Of a stretch of 64,000 bases of DNA, positions 53,108-63,918 are shown piece by piece. Both the position numbers and the translations under genes were made by a program. The stretch spans positions 62,001 to 126,000 of the forward strand of contig NZ_NIPR01000034.1 of the NCBI RefSeq assembly GCF_002872255.1, given 5' to 3'. The DNA comes from Companilactobacillus nuruki (GTDB lineage: Bacteria; Bacillota; Bacilli; Lactobacillales; Lactobacillaceae). The notes below the pieces were generated by a model, which was not told the DNA's origin, made no database searches, and worked only from the letters and a program-made list of their open reading frames with translations. Every line of letters starts with the position of its first letter. Positions within the stretch are counted from its first letter, which is position 1.

Positions 53108-55663
53108 ATGTTGAAACGTCATATTTGGTATTATTTCGGAGCGTTTTTTATTAATCTTGTTATTATTTCAATAATATTTGCTTATTCTGGATTAGTTCCC
53201 TTTGGAAGTAATAATTTTTTGAGTAGTGATTTGGGGACTCAGTATTTAGCCTTCTTAACTGAATTAAGAAGACAAATGGTATCGGGAAATATTCATTTAT
53301 ATCTTTTTAGTCAATCTTTAGGGGATAATTTTTTTCCTGTTATAAGCTATTATTTATTATCACCATTTAATTTGTTATTAGTTTTATTCAGTCCTAAAGG
53401 AATACCGGCAGCAGCTAATATAATAATTATGTTGAAGATTTCTTCAATGGGTGTCACGATGGCATATTTTTTGAAGGAATATTTTAAGAATATTAGGTTT
53501 ACAAATTATATTTTTACATTGGCATATAGCTTTTGTGGATTCGTGGCATCATACTTTTATGATTTGATGTGGTTGGACGCGTTGATTATGTTGCCACTGG
53601 TAGCAGTGGGAGTATTGCATGTCATTACTCGTCAAAAATATGTTTTGTATTATTTTGCGATTTTAATGTCGATTATTTTTAATTATTATTTGGGATATAT
53701 GTTATGTATATTCTCGTTATGCTTCTTTGTTTACTTGGCCTTGGAGGAAAGACTTTTTCAGTCGAGTATCAAATGGAGAGTGGTTAGAGACTATTTGATT
53801 ACCTCAATCTTGGCGGGATTTAGTTCAGCGGTAGTGTTAATTCCAACATTAGCCGGAATGTTAAAAACTGCTAAGACTTCATTCAATGTTTTTAATTATT
53901 TGCCATCGGCTAGGTTTGGCCTTGAGGCATTAACAGAATTAGGTATTGGTGGAAATACTTTTGAACAACGTTTGGAACATGGTCCGTCAGTATTTATGAC
54001 CTCAACTATATTGATATTATTGCTGGCATACTTCTTTAGTAATCGTATTTCCAATAGAGAGAAATTAAATTCTACATTTTTAATAGGAATTTTATTAGTC
54101 AGTATGTTTGTGACAACTTTCAATACGGTATGGCATATGTTCCAAAATCCAGCAGGATTTCCGTTTAGAAATAGTTTTATTTTTTCTTTTGCTTGTATTT
54201 TTATTGCTTATAAGGCCTATATCAATGGAGTTTATCATGATTTGGAGATTGTTATTAAGAGTACTTGTATTGCAGGTATTCTTTTATGTATTGGATATTC
54301 GACAGAATGGCTATGGCCTAAAATTATTGAAAAGTTGGGATTCGCAACACCTAATAATCAATATGATGGTCACTATTTTTGGATAAGCATCGTCTGTATT
54401 TTGATTTCAGGTGTTCTTTTATGGTCGATTAATACAAATCAAAAATATATAGTGATTCTTTTGATAATGGTTTCATTTGAGGCTATAGCTAATTTTAATG
54501 CAGTTATGAGTACGGCCAGTTTGGGAGACCAGTTGGTATATCGAAAAGAATTTGATAGAGAAGATGACATACTTCAGAAGGTTAGAAATGGCAGTCGATC
54601 GGGACATCGAATCATTGTCTCTAAATCTGGTCTGAATAAGGCTTTTCCTGATAAATATAATAATTATAATGATCCGATCCTGTTTAATATCAATGGTGTC
54701 AGTCTTTATAGCTCGACCTTAAATCAAGATACTTTGCAGATGATGCATAATTTAGGCTATTTTAGTTTGAACGTTCGTCGGATTAGTTATTTTGGTGGTA
54801 CTAACTTAACTAATGCTCTTTTGGGTGTTTATTACCGGGTCCGTCAGTCTGATAACAATTATCACGTGGAGGAGAATTATAATGCTCCCACATTAGGATT
54901 TTTAGTGGATCCTGAGGTTTATAACTTTAAAATGTATTCTAAACGAGCATTGTCTAATCAAAACCGTCTTTGGCAAGCGTTGAATGGAAATAATGAGCAG
55001 TATTTGAAGAATGCTTCGATCAATAGTATGCAACAATACAATGTCGGCAATAAGAGTTCATATACTTATGATTTAACAACTCATGCCAGTGGGCCAATGT
55101 ATTTTTATGTTTCGCCGATGAATTATCATACCGCTAAAATCTATGTAAATGGTAAACGAATTAAAACCGATCGAATTAATGTATATAGTGCAGCCACATT
55201 GAGATTAGGTCATTTTAAGAATAATCAAAAAATTCAAGTTAAAATTTTAACCGATAAATCTTTGGATTTAAATCCGAAATACTTTCAATCGTTAAATCAA
55301 AAGATGTTTTTAGAGAGTTTAAAAAAATTTAGAAGTAATTCTTTGAAGATAAGTTCAGATTTAAACCATGATACGGTAAGAGGAACAATTGAGGTAGAAA
55401 AATCTGCACCAATGCTGTTTAGCATCCCATATGATAATGGTTGGAGTGTAACTGTTGATGGTAAGAAGGCAGTGCTACACAAAGCGGTATCCAATTTGAT
55501 GACAGTTAATTTAAAGAAAGGCAAACATGAGATAGCTTTAAATTATCAAGTTCCAGGATTAAAACTCGGTTGGATCATATCAATAAGTTCAATTATTTTG
55601 TTTATTTGTTTTATTATTGTTAAAAAGTCAAAAACAAGGAAAAATAAAACTGTTATTCATTAA
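53108..55663 (+). CDS. YfhO-family polytopic membrane glycosyltransferase
   Basis: An 851-aa GT-C-type protein of the YfhO family, members of which glycosylate teichoic or lipoteichoic acids from lipid-linked sugars. About 12 helices in the first ~480 residues, with the active-loop feature FGSNNFLSSDLGTQYLAFLT and the conserved FYDLMWLDALIMLPLVAVGV. A large extracytoplasmic domain (~490-820) contains the usual family ending SIPYDNGWSVTVDGKKAVLH with LKKGKHEIALNYQVPGLKLG, then a final TM helix. AGGAG precedes the ATG. Monocistronic apart from the small ORFs upstream. Confidence 0.88.
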   Translation: MLKRHIWYYFGAFFINLVIISIIFAYSGLVPFGSNNFLSSDLGTQYLAFLTELRRQMVSGNIHLYLFSQSLGDNFFPVISYYLLSPFNLLLVLFSPKGIPAAANIIIMLKISSMGVTMAYFLKEYFKNIRFTNYIFTLAYSFCGFVASYFYDLMWLDALIMLPLVAVGVLHVITRQKYVLYYFAILMSIIFNYYLGYMLCIFSLCFFVYLALEERLFQSSIKWRVVRDYLITSILAGFSSAVVLIPTLAGMLKTAKTSFNVFNYLPSARFGLEALTELGIGGNTFEQRLEHGPSVFMTSTILILLLAYFFSNRISNREKLNSTFLIGILLVSMFVTTFNTVWHMFQNPAGFPFRNSFIFSFACIFIAYKAYINGVYHDLEIVIKSTCIAGILLCIGYSTEWLWPKIIEKLGFATPNNQYDGHYFWISIVCILISGVLLWSINTNQKYIVILLIMVSFEAIANFNAVMSTASLGDQLVYRKEFDREDDILQKVRNGSRSGHRIIVSKSGLNKAFPDKYNNYNDPILFNINGVSLYSSTLNQDTLQMMHNLGYFSLNVRRISYFGGTNLTNALLGVYYRVRQSDNNYHVEENYNAPTLGFLVDPEVYNFKMYSKRALSNQNRLWQALNGNNEQYLKNASINSMQQYNVGNKSSYTYDLTTHASGPMYFYVSPMNYHTAKIYVNGKRIKTDRINVYSAATLRLGHFKNNQKIQVKILTDKSLDLNPKYFQSLNQKMFLESLKKFRSNSLKISSDLNHDTVRGTIEVEKSAPMLFSIPYDNGWSVTVDGKKAVLHKAVSNLMTVNLKKGKHEIALNYQVPGLKLGWIISISSIILFICFIIVKKSKTRKNKTVIH

Positions 55664-55693
55664 AAAAGACAAAATATTAAAAATATTACCGAA

Positions 55694-55746
55694 TTGTTTG
55701 CAATATTCTGTAGATGTTATAATATTTTGTTATGAAACGTTTACAT
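55694..55746 (+). promoter_or_regulatory. glpK1 promoter with cre-like palindrome
   Basis: -35 TTGTTT (55694-55699), 18-nt spacer, -10 TATAAT (55718-55723). Downstream is TATGAAACGTTTACAT, matching the right half of the cre consensus and similar to the palindrome before the EPS operon. Confidence 0.5.
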
Positions 55747-55755
55747 TAAAAATGA

Positions 55756-57273
<1,518 letters not shown>

Positions 57274-57330
57274 TTTGTAATAGGAAACAAAATTAGATTG
57301 GGGAAAAACACAACTTATTCTGCTTAAATA

Positions 57331-57367
57331 ATTGAACTAGTAATCAAAGTTAGGTTACTAGTTCAAT
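57331..57367 (+). other. Perfect 13-bp hairpin between the glycerol kinase genes
   Basis: ATTGAACTAGTAA (57331-57343) pairs exactly with 57355-57367. No immediate T tract, so either a weak terminator (T6 comes ~17 nt later) or a stabilising or processing element. Confidence 0.6.
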
Positions 57368-57426
57368 TCGCATTATGAGTGTGTTTTTTATCAATTTGTT
57401 TCTTTTGATATTTAGGAGTATTTAAA

Positions 57427-58950
57427 ATGGATAAGGAATATATTTTAGCAATTGATGAGGGAACTACAACCGCTAGGGCGATTATTTTTGATCATAGTGG
57501 TAAAAAAGTAGCGATGGCTCGTCATCCGATTCGACAAATTTTACCTAATCCGGGTTGGGTAGAACACGATCCAAATGAAATTTGGAATGCTGTACAGACT
57601 ACGATTGCCACGGCTTTAATTGATTCAGGTATCAAGCCTAATCAAATCAAAGCAATAGGAATTGCTAGTCAACGTGAAACAACGATTATTTGGGATAAAA
57701 AGACGGGATTGCCAGTTTATAATGCGATTGTTTGGCAAAGTCGTCAGACTGCAAATTTGGCTAATGAATTAATTGAAGATGGTTATAAAGATGAGATTCA
57801 TAAGAAAACGGGACTAATCATCAGTCCTTATTTTTCAGCCACTAAAATTCGTTGGATTTTGAACCATGTCGAGGGTGCTCAGAAACGTGCTGAAAATGGT
57901 GAATTACTTTTTGGAACAGTCAATACGTGGTTGCTTTGGAAATTAACCGATGGTGAAAGCTTTATGACCGACTATGCAAATGCCAGTCGTACAATGCTTT
58001 ATAACATTAATAGCTTAAAATGGGATGATGATCTTTTAAAATTGTTTAATATTCCCAAAGCAATGTTGCCTGAGGTTAAGTCCAACTCTGAGATTTTTGG
58101 AACTACCAAAAATTATCAATTTTATGGGTCAGAGATTCCCATTTCTGGTATGACTGGTTCGCAACAAGCTTCTTTATTTGGACAAATGGCATTTGAAAAG
58201 GGAATGGTTAAAAATACTTATGGTACGGGTGCCTTTGCTGTCATGAATACAGGAGATAAACCGGCTTTGTCAGATAACAATTTGCTGACTACTATTGCCT
58301 ACGGTATCAATGGCAAAATTAACTATGCCTTAGAGGGCAGTGTTTTTGTGGCTGGTGCTGCATTGCAATGGCTAAGAGATGATATGCGCTTAATTAGTAA
58401 CACTCCAGAGACATCAGCTGCTGCCAAAGCATCCACTAATCAAGATGAGGTTTATGTGGTACCGGCCTTTGCTGGTTTAGGTGCACCTTATTGGGACAAT
58501 CAAGCACATGGAACAATGTTTGGAATAACTCGTGGAACAACTGACAATGATGTTATCAAGGCTACTTTGCAGGCTATTGCATATCAAACCAAAGATATTA
58601 TTGAAACAATGAGTTCTGATTCTAAAATACCAATTGAAGTTTTGAAGGTTGATGGGGCAGCGTCCGCCAACGATTATTTGATGCAATTTCAAACTGATAT
58701 TCTAGGTATTTCATTGCAAAGATCCTCAGAACTAGAAACCACTTCGCTAGGAGTAGCTTTTATGGCTGGATTAGGAGTGGGTTTCTGGAAAGATTTGGAT
58801 GACATTAAGAAAAATTATCAAACTGGGAAAGTTTATGAACCCCAAATGAAAGATTTGGTTAGAAAAAACTTATATGAAGGTTGGAAAAATGCTGTTACAG
58901 CAACGATGGCCTTTAAACATAATAGCGAAGATAATAAGAACCTCTCTTAA
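57427..58950 (+). CDS. Glycerol kinase paralogue lacking catalytic Asp and HPr-site His
   Basis: A 507-aa tandem paralogue of glpK, aligned without gaps over the first ~330 residues. Arg83-Glu84, Trp103 and Tyr135 remain, but position 245 is Ser ([11 protein letters not shown] instead of GDQQ), removing the catalytic base; position 231 is Gln instead of the HPr-phosphorylated His; TNQRET is ASQRET; DGGAANN is DGAASAN. The frame is fully intact, indicating selection. It may be a pseudokinase regulating GlpK, or act on another substrate. A weak ribosome site (AGGAGTATTTAAA) precedes the ATG. Confidence 0.88.
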   Translation: MDKEYILAIDEGTTTARAIIFDHSGKKVAMARHPIRQILPNPGWVEHDPNEIWNAVQTTIATALIDSGIKPNQIKAIGIASQRETTIIWDKKTGLPVYNAIVWQSRQTANLANELIEDGYKDEIHKKTGLIISPYFSATKIRWILNHVEGAQKRAENGELLFGTVNTWLLWKLTDGESFMTDYANASRTMLYNINSLKWDDDLLKLFNIPKAMLPEVKSNSEIFGTTKNYQFYGSEIPISGMTGSQQASLFGQMAFEKGMVKNTYGTGAFAVMNTGDKPALSDNNLLTTIAYGINGKINYALEGSVFVAGAALQWLRDDMRLISNTPETSAAAKASTNQDEVYVVPAFAGLGAPYWDNQAHGTMFGITRGTTDNDVIKATLQAIAYQTKDIIETMSSDSKIPIEVLKVDGAASANDYLMQFQTDILGISLQRSSELETTSLGVAFMAGLGVGFWKDLDDIKKNYQTGKVYEPQMKDLVRKNLYEGWKNAVTATMAFKHNSEDNKNLS

Positions 58951-58969
58951 AAGGCTCTTATTTTTTTTT
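58933..58969 (+). terminator. Terminator overlapping the end of the second glycerol kinase gene
   Basis: Stem AATAAGA-CC with GG-TCTTATT and T9; the stop codon lies in the loop. Confidence 0.7.
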
Positions 58970-59076
58970 GTTGTTATATAAGGATTTATAGCATTTTTAT
59001 TAAAAATGTTTTGACATAAAGAACACGAAAGTTTAATATTAATACATTCATTGTGTAATGTGAGGAGAATTTTTTA

Positions 59077-60552
59077 ATGGACGAAAAAAAAGATCGAGGT
59101 TTCTTCGGACAACCGACAGGCTTACGTACACTATTCTTAACTGAATTTTGGGAAAGATTCAGTTACTATGGTATGCGTGCCATTTTGCTTTTCTACATGT
59201 ATTATGCTGTAACTAAGGGCGGTCTTGGGATGGACCGTACTACCGCTGCATCAATTATGTCTATCTATGGATCACTTGTTTACATGTCAAGTGTTCTTGG
59301 TGGATTTATCAGTGATAGATTACTGGGAGCCAGAAGAACTGTCTTCTGGGGTGGTGTTTTGATCATGTTTGGTCACATCATCTTGTCACTGCCAATTGGT
59401 CAAACCGGACTATTTGGTTCTATCGCACTTATTGTTATTGGTACAGGACTATTGAAGCCAAACGTATCCGAAATGGTTGGTGGATTATATACTGAAGGAG
59501 ATCCAAGACGTGATTCTGGATTCAGTATTTATGTCATGGGTATCAACTTAGGTTCACTATTTGCCCCCCAAGCTGTAAGTAGTATGAGTAATGCCTTTAA
59601 CTTCCATGCAGGTTTCTCTTTGGCTGCTATTGGTATGTTTGTTGGTTTGATTGTTTACTGGTGGGATGGTCGTAAATACTTACCAGAAGAAAGTTTACAT
59701 GCTCCAGATCCAATTACTGACAAAGAACGTAGTAAGTTTTTCCAACGTTTAACAATCGGTATTGTAGCAATTATTATTATCATTGTGGTGATGATTTTTG
59801 CTCATGCCTTTACAATTAATAATGTTATTACAATTATTAGTATCTTAGGTATTGCTTTGCCAGTGGGCTACTTTATCATGATGCTAACAAGTAAGAAAGT
59901 TACCAAAGTTGAAAGATCACGTGTCTTTGCTTATATTCCTTTGTTCTTGGCAGCTGCTGTTTTCTGGGCAATTGAAGAACAAGGATCTGTTGTTTTAGCA
60001 TTGTTTGCTGCTGAACAAACTCAATTAAACTTTGCTGGATTCCATTTATCAGCACCACAATTCCAAATGCTTAACCCATTCTTTATTATTATCTATACGC
60101 CATTCTTTGCTTGGCTATGGATTAAATTGGGTAAGCGTCAACCATCATCTCCAACTAAGTTTTGGATGGGATTGGTTGCAACTGCTCTTTCATACTTTGT
60201 TTTAATTATTCCTTTGATGGGATTAAGTTCTAATGGAAAAGTTAATCCACTTTGGCTAGTTTTGAGCTGGGGTATTATTGAAATTGGTGAAATGTTAATT
60301 TCTCCAGTTGGTTTGTCAGCTACAACTAAACTTGCACCTAAGGCCTTTAGAGGCCAAATGATGAGTATGTGGTTCTTAGCCGATTCAGCTGGACAAGCTG
60401 CCAATGCTCAGATTGTTAAATTGTTCCAACCTGGTAATCCACAAAATGAAATAATGTTCTTTGGTATAACAGGTATTGTTACATTAGCTGTTGCTGTTCT
60501 ATTGATTTTATTTGTACCTAGAATTAAGAGGTTAATGGCTGGTGTTAATTAA
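59077..60552 (+). CDS. dtpT: Proton-dependent di/tripeptide transporter (POT family)
   Basis: A 491-aa POT/PTR2 peptide symporter with 14 helices. The ExxERFxYYG proton-coupling motif is EFWERFSYYG in helix 1; the GGFISDRLLGARR loop and GTGLLKPNVSEMVGGLYTEG are family signatures; the FAYIPLFLAAAVFWAIEEQG segment carries helix 7. GAGGAG precedes the ATG. Monocistronic, with a strong terminator. Supplies peptides to an amino-acid-auxotrophic lactic acid bacterium. Confidence 0.95.
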   Translation: MDEKKDRGFFGQPTGLRTLFLTEFWERFSYYGMRAILLFYMYYAVTKGGLGMDRTTAASIMSIYGSLVYMSSVLGGFISDRLLGARRTVFWGGVLIMFGHIILSLPIGQTGLFGSIALIVIGTGLLKPNVSEMVGGLYTEGDPRRDSGFSIYVMGINLGSLFAPQAVSSMSNAFNFHAGFSLAAIGMFVGLIVYWWDGRKYLPEESLHAPDPITDKERSKFFQRLTIGIVAIIIIIVVMIFAHAFTINNVITIISILGIALPVGYFIMMLTSKKVTKVERSRVFAYIPLFLAAAVFWAIEEQGSVVLALFAAEQTQLNFAGFHLSAPQFQMLNPFFIIIYTPFFAWLWIKLGKRQPSSPTKFWMGLVATALSYFVLIIPLMGLSSNGKVNPLWLVLSWGIIEIGEMLISPVGLSATTKLAPKAFRGQMMSMWFLADSAGQAANAQIVKLFQPGNPQNEIMFFGITGIVTLAVAVLLILFVPRIKRLMAGVN

Positions 60553-60608
60553 ATATTAATTTGGAAGAAAGTGAAACAAATATATTTTGCTTTCTAAAAT
60601 TAGGTTTT

Positions 60609-60649
60609 AAAAGGTCCTAGTAATCGTACTTTGATTACTAGGACCTTTT
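60609..60649 (+). terminator. Terminator after dtpT
   Basis: A perfect 17-bp stem (60609-60625 with 60633-60649) with T4 closing arm. Confidence 0.85.
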
Positions 60650-60800
60650 GGTTTAAGGAGTCATGTTTTGTTAATAGATTACAAATGTATATTAGTTTAA
60701 TTTTGTGTTACGTTTTTTTTGAAATGTGTAAAAGATCGAATTAAATTCACATTTTTTTCTTACAATAACTATTAAATTGGAATTAGTATGGAGGTTTGTG

Positions 60801-61328
60801 ATGCGTAAAATAATGAGTGTTTTAGTGGTTAGTTTAACGATTATAATATCTGTTTTTTGTAATTCAACTTATTCATTAGCTGCCACTGATTCGGTATCTG
60901 ATACGACTGAACTTAAAAATGTTGAACAGATACGACAAACCGTTACAACCTATCCGAATGTTAAATCGACTTATTTATATAACTCCAAGGGAGAACAATT
61001 GCAAAATGTTGCTTTATCTGCCAATACTAATTTAGCCGTAAATGAAACAGCAACTATTAACAATGAACAATATTACCGGGTAGCTACGAATCAATGGGTA
61101 AGTTCTAAGGATGTTTATACGTATAAAATGTCATTGTTAACTATTAGAACTAAAGATAATGATTTTACGTCCTTAATAGATGCTCATGGATCAAGTGTTG
61201 CTAATCGTGCATTATCTGCTAATAGTAATTGGAAAATTGATAAGGTGGTAGAAATTAATAATAAGAAGTATTATCGGATTGCTGTGAATGAATTTGTTGA
61301 TGCTAAAAAAGTAGTAGTTGTTAAATAA
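60801..61328 (+). CDS. Small secreted protein with two SLAP repeats
   Basis: A 175-aa secreted protein. Signal peptide 1-27 (VLVVSLTIIISVFCNSTYSLA). Two SLAP-type cell-wall-binding repeats (~45-105 and ~108-170): YLYNSKGEQLQNVALSANTN with EQYYRVATNQWVSSKDVYTY, and LIDAHGSSVANRALSANSNW with KKYYRIAVNEFVDAKKV. These bind anionic wall polymers. No further catalytic domain. Start is ATG 60801, 6 nt after GGAGG. Probably a wall-associated structural protein. Confidence 0.85.
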   Translation: MRKIMSVLVVSLTIIISVFCNSTYSLAATDSVSDTTELKNVEQIRQTVTTYPNVKSTYLYNSKGEQLQNVALSANTNLAVNETATINNEQYYRVATNQWVSSKDVYTYKMSLLTIRTKDNDFTSLIDAHGSSVANRALSANSNWKIDKVVEINNKKYYRIAVNEFVDAKKVVVVK

Positions 61329-61350
61329 AATATTTTTTTCAAAAAAAAAC

Positions 61351-61379
61351 TTGAAATGAAGTCAGATTTTCGGTAATAT
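61351..61379 (+). promoter_or_regulatory. Promoter of the tRNA-Tyr/tRNA-Gln operon
   Basis: -35 TTGAAA (61351-61356), 17-nt spacer, -10 TAATAT (61374-61379), ~32 nt before tRNA-Tyr. Confidence 0.65.
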
Positions 61380-61410
61380 TATTAAGTCGAATGAGACATG
61401 TGTAATACAT

Positions 61411-61493
61411 GGAGGGGTAGCGAAGTCTGGCTAAACGCGGCGGACTGTAAATCCGCTCCTTCGGGTTCGGTGGTTCGAATCCACTCCCCTCCA
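61411..61493 (+). tRNA. tRNA-Tyr (GTA)
   Basis: Acceptor GGAGGGG pairs with CCCCTCC (61486-61492), discriminator A. The anticodon loop CTGTAAA gives GTA; a long variable arm is present as expected for class II tRNA-Tyr; T-loop TTCGAAT. 83 nt, no encoded CCA. Confidence 0.97.
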
Positions 61494-61498
61494 TTAAT

Positions 61499-61570
61499 TG
61501 GGTTATAGCCAAGCGGTAAGGCAACGGGTTTTGATCCCGTCATGCGATGGTTCGAATCCATCTAACCCAA
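61499..61570 (+). tRNA. tRNA-Gln (TTG)
   Basis: Acceptor TGGGTTA (61499-61505) pairs with TAACCCA (61563-61569), discriminator A. The anticodon loop TTTTGAT gives TTG; T-loop TTCGAAT. Five nt after tRNA-Tyr. Confidence 0.96.
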
Positions 61571-61575
61571 TAATG

Positions 61576-61613
61576 AAAAAGGCAAAATTCAAATTTTGAA
61601 TTTTGCCTTTTTA
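61576..61613 (+). terminator. Terminator of the tRNA operon
   Basis: A near-perfect dyad beginning AAAAAGGCAAAATTCAAA and closing with its complement ending T5. Confidence 0.85.
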
Positions 61614-61700
61614 TTTTCTAAAATTTAGGTCAATTCTTAATTTTTATCAGAAATACTGTATAATTAACTGAAGTAATGCTCGTAAAGGAGTGCCATACAA

Positions 61701-62402
61701 ATGAAGGTACCAGTATATATACAAATTCATAATGAAATTAGAAAAGAAATTGAATCGGGTAAATGGGCTGTCGGAGAACGTATTCCGTCAGAACGTCAAC
61801 TATCACAAGATTTTGATGTAAGTCGAATGACACTTCGCCAGGCAATTCAAACACTTGTTGATGAAGGAATCTTACAACGCCAAGTGGGTTCAGGGACTTA
61901 TGTTGCAAGTAGCAAAGTTCAAGAAAAAATGTCTGGGACAACTAGTTTTACGGAAATTACTGAAGAACAAGGTAAAAAACCTTCAAGTAAAACTGTTTCT
62001 TATCATGTTGCTGATCCATCCATTAGTGAACTAGAGAAATTAAAGCTTAAAGATGGTGATCAAGTTCTACGAATGGAAAGAATTCGTTATGCGGATAAAC
62101 AACCGATCTGTTTTGAAGTTGCTACAATTCCAATTGATATTGTTAATAGTTTGAATAAAAAAGATATTACGTCTTCTCTATATAAGGCCCTGGAAGATAA
62201 GGCTGGATTAAAATTGGGTAATGCTACTCAAACCGTTTCGGCAATATTAGCCTCTGAGAAGATAGCTAATTTCTTGAATGTTAAGCGGGGATCGGCGATA
62301 CTACGTGTACGTCAAATAACCACTCTGGATGATGAACGTCCATTTGAGTACGTTCGTTCACAATATGCTGGAGATAGATTTGAATTTTATTTAGAGCGAT
62401 AA
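61701..62402 (+). CDS. GntR/HutC-family regulator
   Basis: A 233-aa regulator. The N-terminal winged helix (~5-70: YIQIHNEIRKEIESGKWAVG, RIPSERQLSQDFDVSRMTLR, QAIQTLVDEGILQRQVGSGT) is followed by a UTRA ligand domain (~85-230: FTEITEEQGKKPSSKTVSYH, RMERIRYADKQPICFEVATI). Members of this subfamily (NagR/DasR, TreR-like) sense sugar phosphates. It is isolated from any sugar operon, so its target and effector are unknown. AAGGAG precedes the ATG. Confidence 0.9.
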   Translation: MKVPVYIQIHNEIRKEIESGKWAVGERIPSERQLSQDFDVSRMTLRQAIQTLVDEGILQRQVGSGTYVASSKVQEKMSGTTSFTEITEEQGKKPSSKTVSYHVADPSISELEKLKLKDGDQVLRMERIRYADKQPICFEVATIPIDIVNSLNKKDITSSLYKALEDKAGLKLGNATQTVSAILASEKIANFLNVKRGSAILRVRQITTLDDERPFEYVRSQYAGDRFEFYLER

Positions 62403-62476
62403 TCAATATCTTTAAATTAGTTTTTAAGGTAAGATATAACTTGATACGTTTTTAAATTTTTAACTGGGAGTCACTT

Positions 62477-63871
62477 ATGCAGAGCTTTATAAAGAAGTAC
62501 AGCATTTTTTTAATGCTATACATTGTTTTTCAACCAGTCTTAGATGCCATTACCGGCTTAATGGCCCAAGCAAATATTGATGTTACTTTTGGGGTTTTAA
62601 TTAGAATGGCCGTTATGGCAGTAACTGTATTTTATATACTGATCTTTTTAATCTTGAACCGTGATAATAAACATGGATTTAGGATTATTGGATATTTTGT
62701 TTTACTAGGCATCATGTCAGTAATAAATTTAATAATTAATTATAAAACTAAGGTGTTATTTATTCCTTCGCTAGAGTTAACGACTTTGGCTAAGAGTTTG
62801 TATTATCCTGTCATGTTGTTAGGGTACTTTTACGCCTTTGAAGAATTAGCTGAAGATCGGATTATTAATAAGTATTTTCCTAAAGTCATTTTCTTTGCAA
62901 TTAATATTGTCAGTATAATTATGATTGTGGCTCACTTTACAAATACTGGATTTAGTTCTTATTCATACTACAAGTTAGGTGAAAGTGGTTGGTTCTTCGC
63001 TGCCAATGAGCTTAGTGCCATTGTATCCATTACTTTTCCTATTATGGTGTGGTATGCACTTAAGAAGATTAATACATGGTCTAAAATCTATTATTGGGTA
63101 ACGATTATTATTGCTATTTACTCAGCATTGTTAATTGGAACTAAGGGATCATTGCTAGCAATCCTATTTGGTACTTGTATGGCAATCTTGGCTGCAATTG
63201 TTCAATTCTTTCAGAACAAAGGAAATCGTAAGTTTACAGCGGGTATCGTAGCACTATTAGTTGTAACCCTTGGTGGAATTTTTGCTGCATATCCTGCAAT
63301 GGCTGTTTCTAGAACAGCAGAATTGCATAATGATATGATCAAGTATAGAAAGAAGCAAACTAAGACCAAGAAAGGTCTCACTAAAGATCAAAAGAAATAT
63401 GTTGAGACAAATAAAACAGTTTCTTACTTACTCAGTGGTAGAACGGTGTACTTTGAGAATGCTGCTAGCAACTTTTCTAAATCAACGCCAGCCCAAAAGG
63501 TATTTGGAATGGGATATGCAACCAGCTTTAAGAGTGAGAAGAAAGCTAAGTTAGTCGAAATGGATTATATCGATATCTTCTTCCAATTTGGTGTATTAGG
63601 AACGATTGTTTATCTAGCACCATTAGCATATTGTTTGATTTATCTAATTGGTGCTTTCTTAAGGAAGTTCAAGTATATGTGGTCATTTAAGTGGGCAATG
63701 CTAGTAGCCAGTGTGGCTTTAGCATTTGGAATGGCTTTAATGACGGGACATGTAATTGAAGCACCATCTGTAAGTATTTACTTTGTATCAATCTTAGGTT
63801 ATGCAATGTTGAATGCTAGAATTTTTGTCAGAACCAATGAAGATCCATATACAATTGATGTTGAAGATTAA
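62477..63871 (+). CDS. O-antigen-ligase-like polytopic membrane protein
   Basis: A 464-aa membrane protein with ~11-12 helices and one long loop (~285-350, KYRKKQTKTKKGLTKDQKKY, VSYLLSGRTVYFENAASNF) followed by VFGMGYATSFKSE. The Wzy/WaaL-type arrangement and the GWFFAANELSAIVSITFPI segment suggest a polymerase or ligase acting on lipid-linked oligosaccharides. It stands outside the main EPS locus, next to a regulator and facing a convergent gene at the edge, so it may belong to a second polysaccharide system. Confidence 0.75.
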   Translation: MQSFIKKYSIFLMLYIVFQPVLDAITGLMAQANIDVTFGVLIRMAVMAVTVFYILIFLILNRDNKHGFRIIGYFVLLGIMSVINLIINYKTKVLFIPSLELTTLAKSLYYPVMLLGYFYAFEELAEDRIINKYFPKVIFFAINIVSIIMIVAHFTNTGFSSYSYYKLGESGWFFAANELSAIVSITFPIMVWYALKKINTWSKIYYWVTIIIAIYSALLIGTKGSLLAILFGTCMAILAAIVQFFQNKGNRKFTAGIVALLVVTLGGIFAAYPAMAVSRTAELHNDMIKYRKKQTKTKKGLTKDQKKYVETNKTVSYLLSGRTVYFENAASNFSKSTPAQKVFGMGYATSFKSEKKAKLVEMDYIDIFFQFGVLGTIVYLAPLAYCLIYLIGAFLRKFKYMWSFKWAMLVASVALAFGMALMTGHVIEAPSVSIYFVSILGYAMLNARIFVRTNEDPYTIDVED

Positions 63872-63876
63872 AATAA

Positions 63877-63918
63877 AAAGAGCTTGTAAGTTGATATTTA
63901 TCAACCTGCAAGCTCTTT
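63877..63918. terminator. Bidirectional terminator between convergent genes
   Basis: An 18-bp stem (63877-63894 with 63901-63918), one mismatch region, A/T-rich on both sides; it overlaps the stop of the gene at the right edge. Confidence 0.8.
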
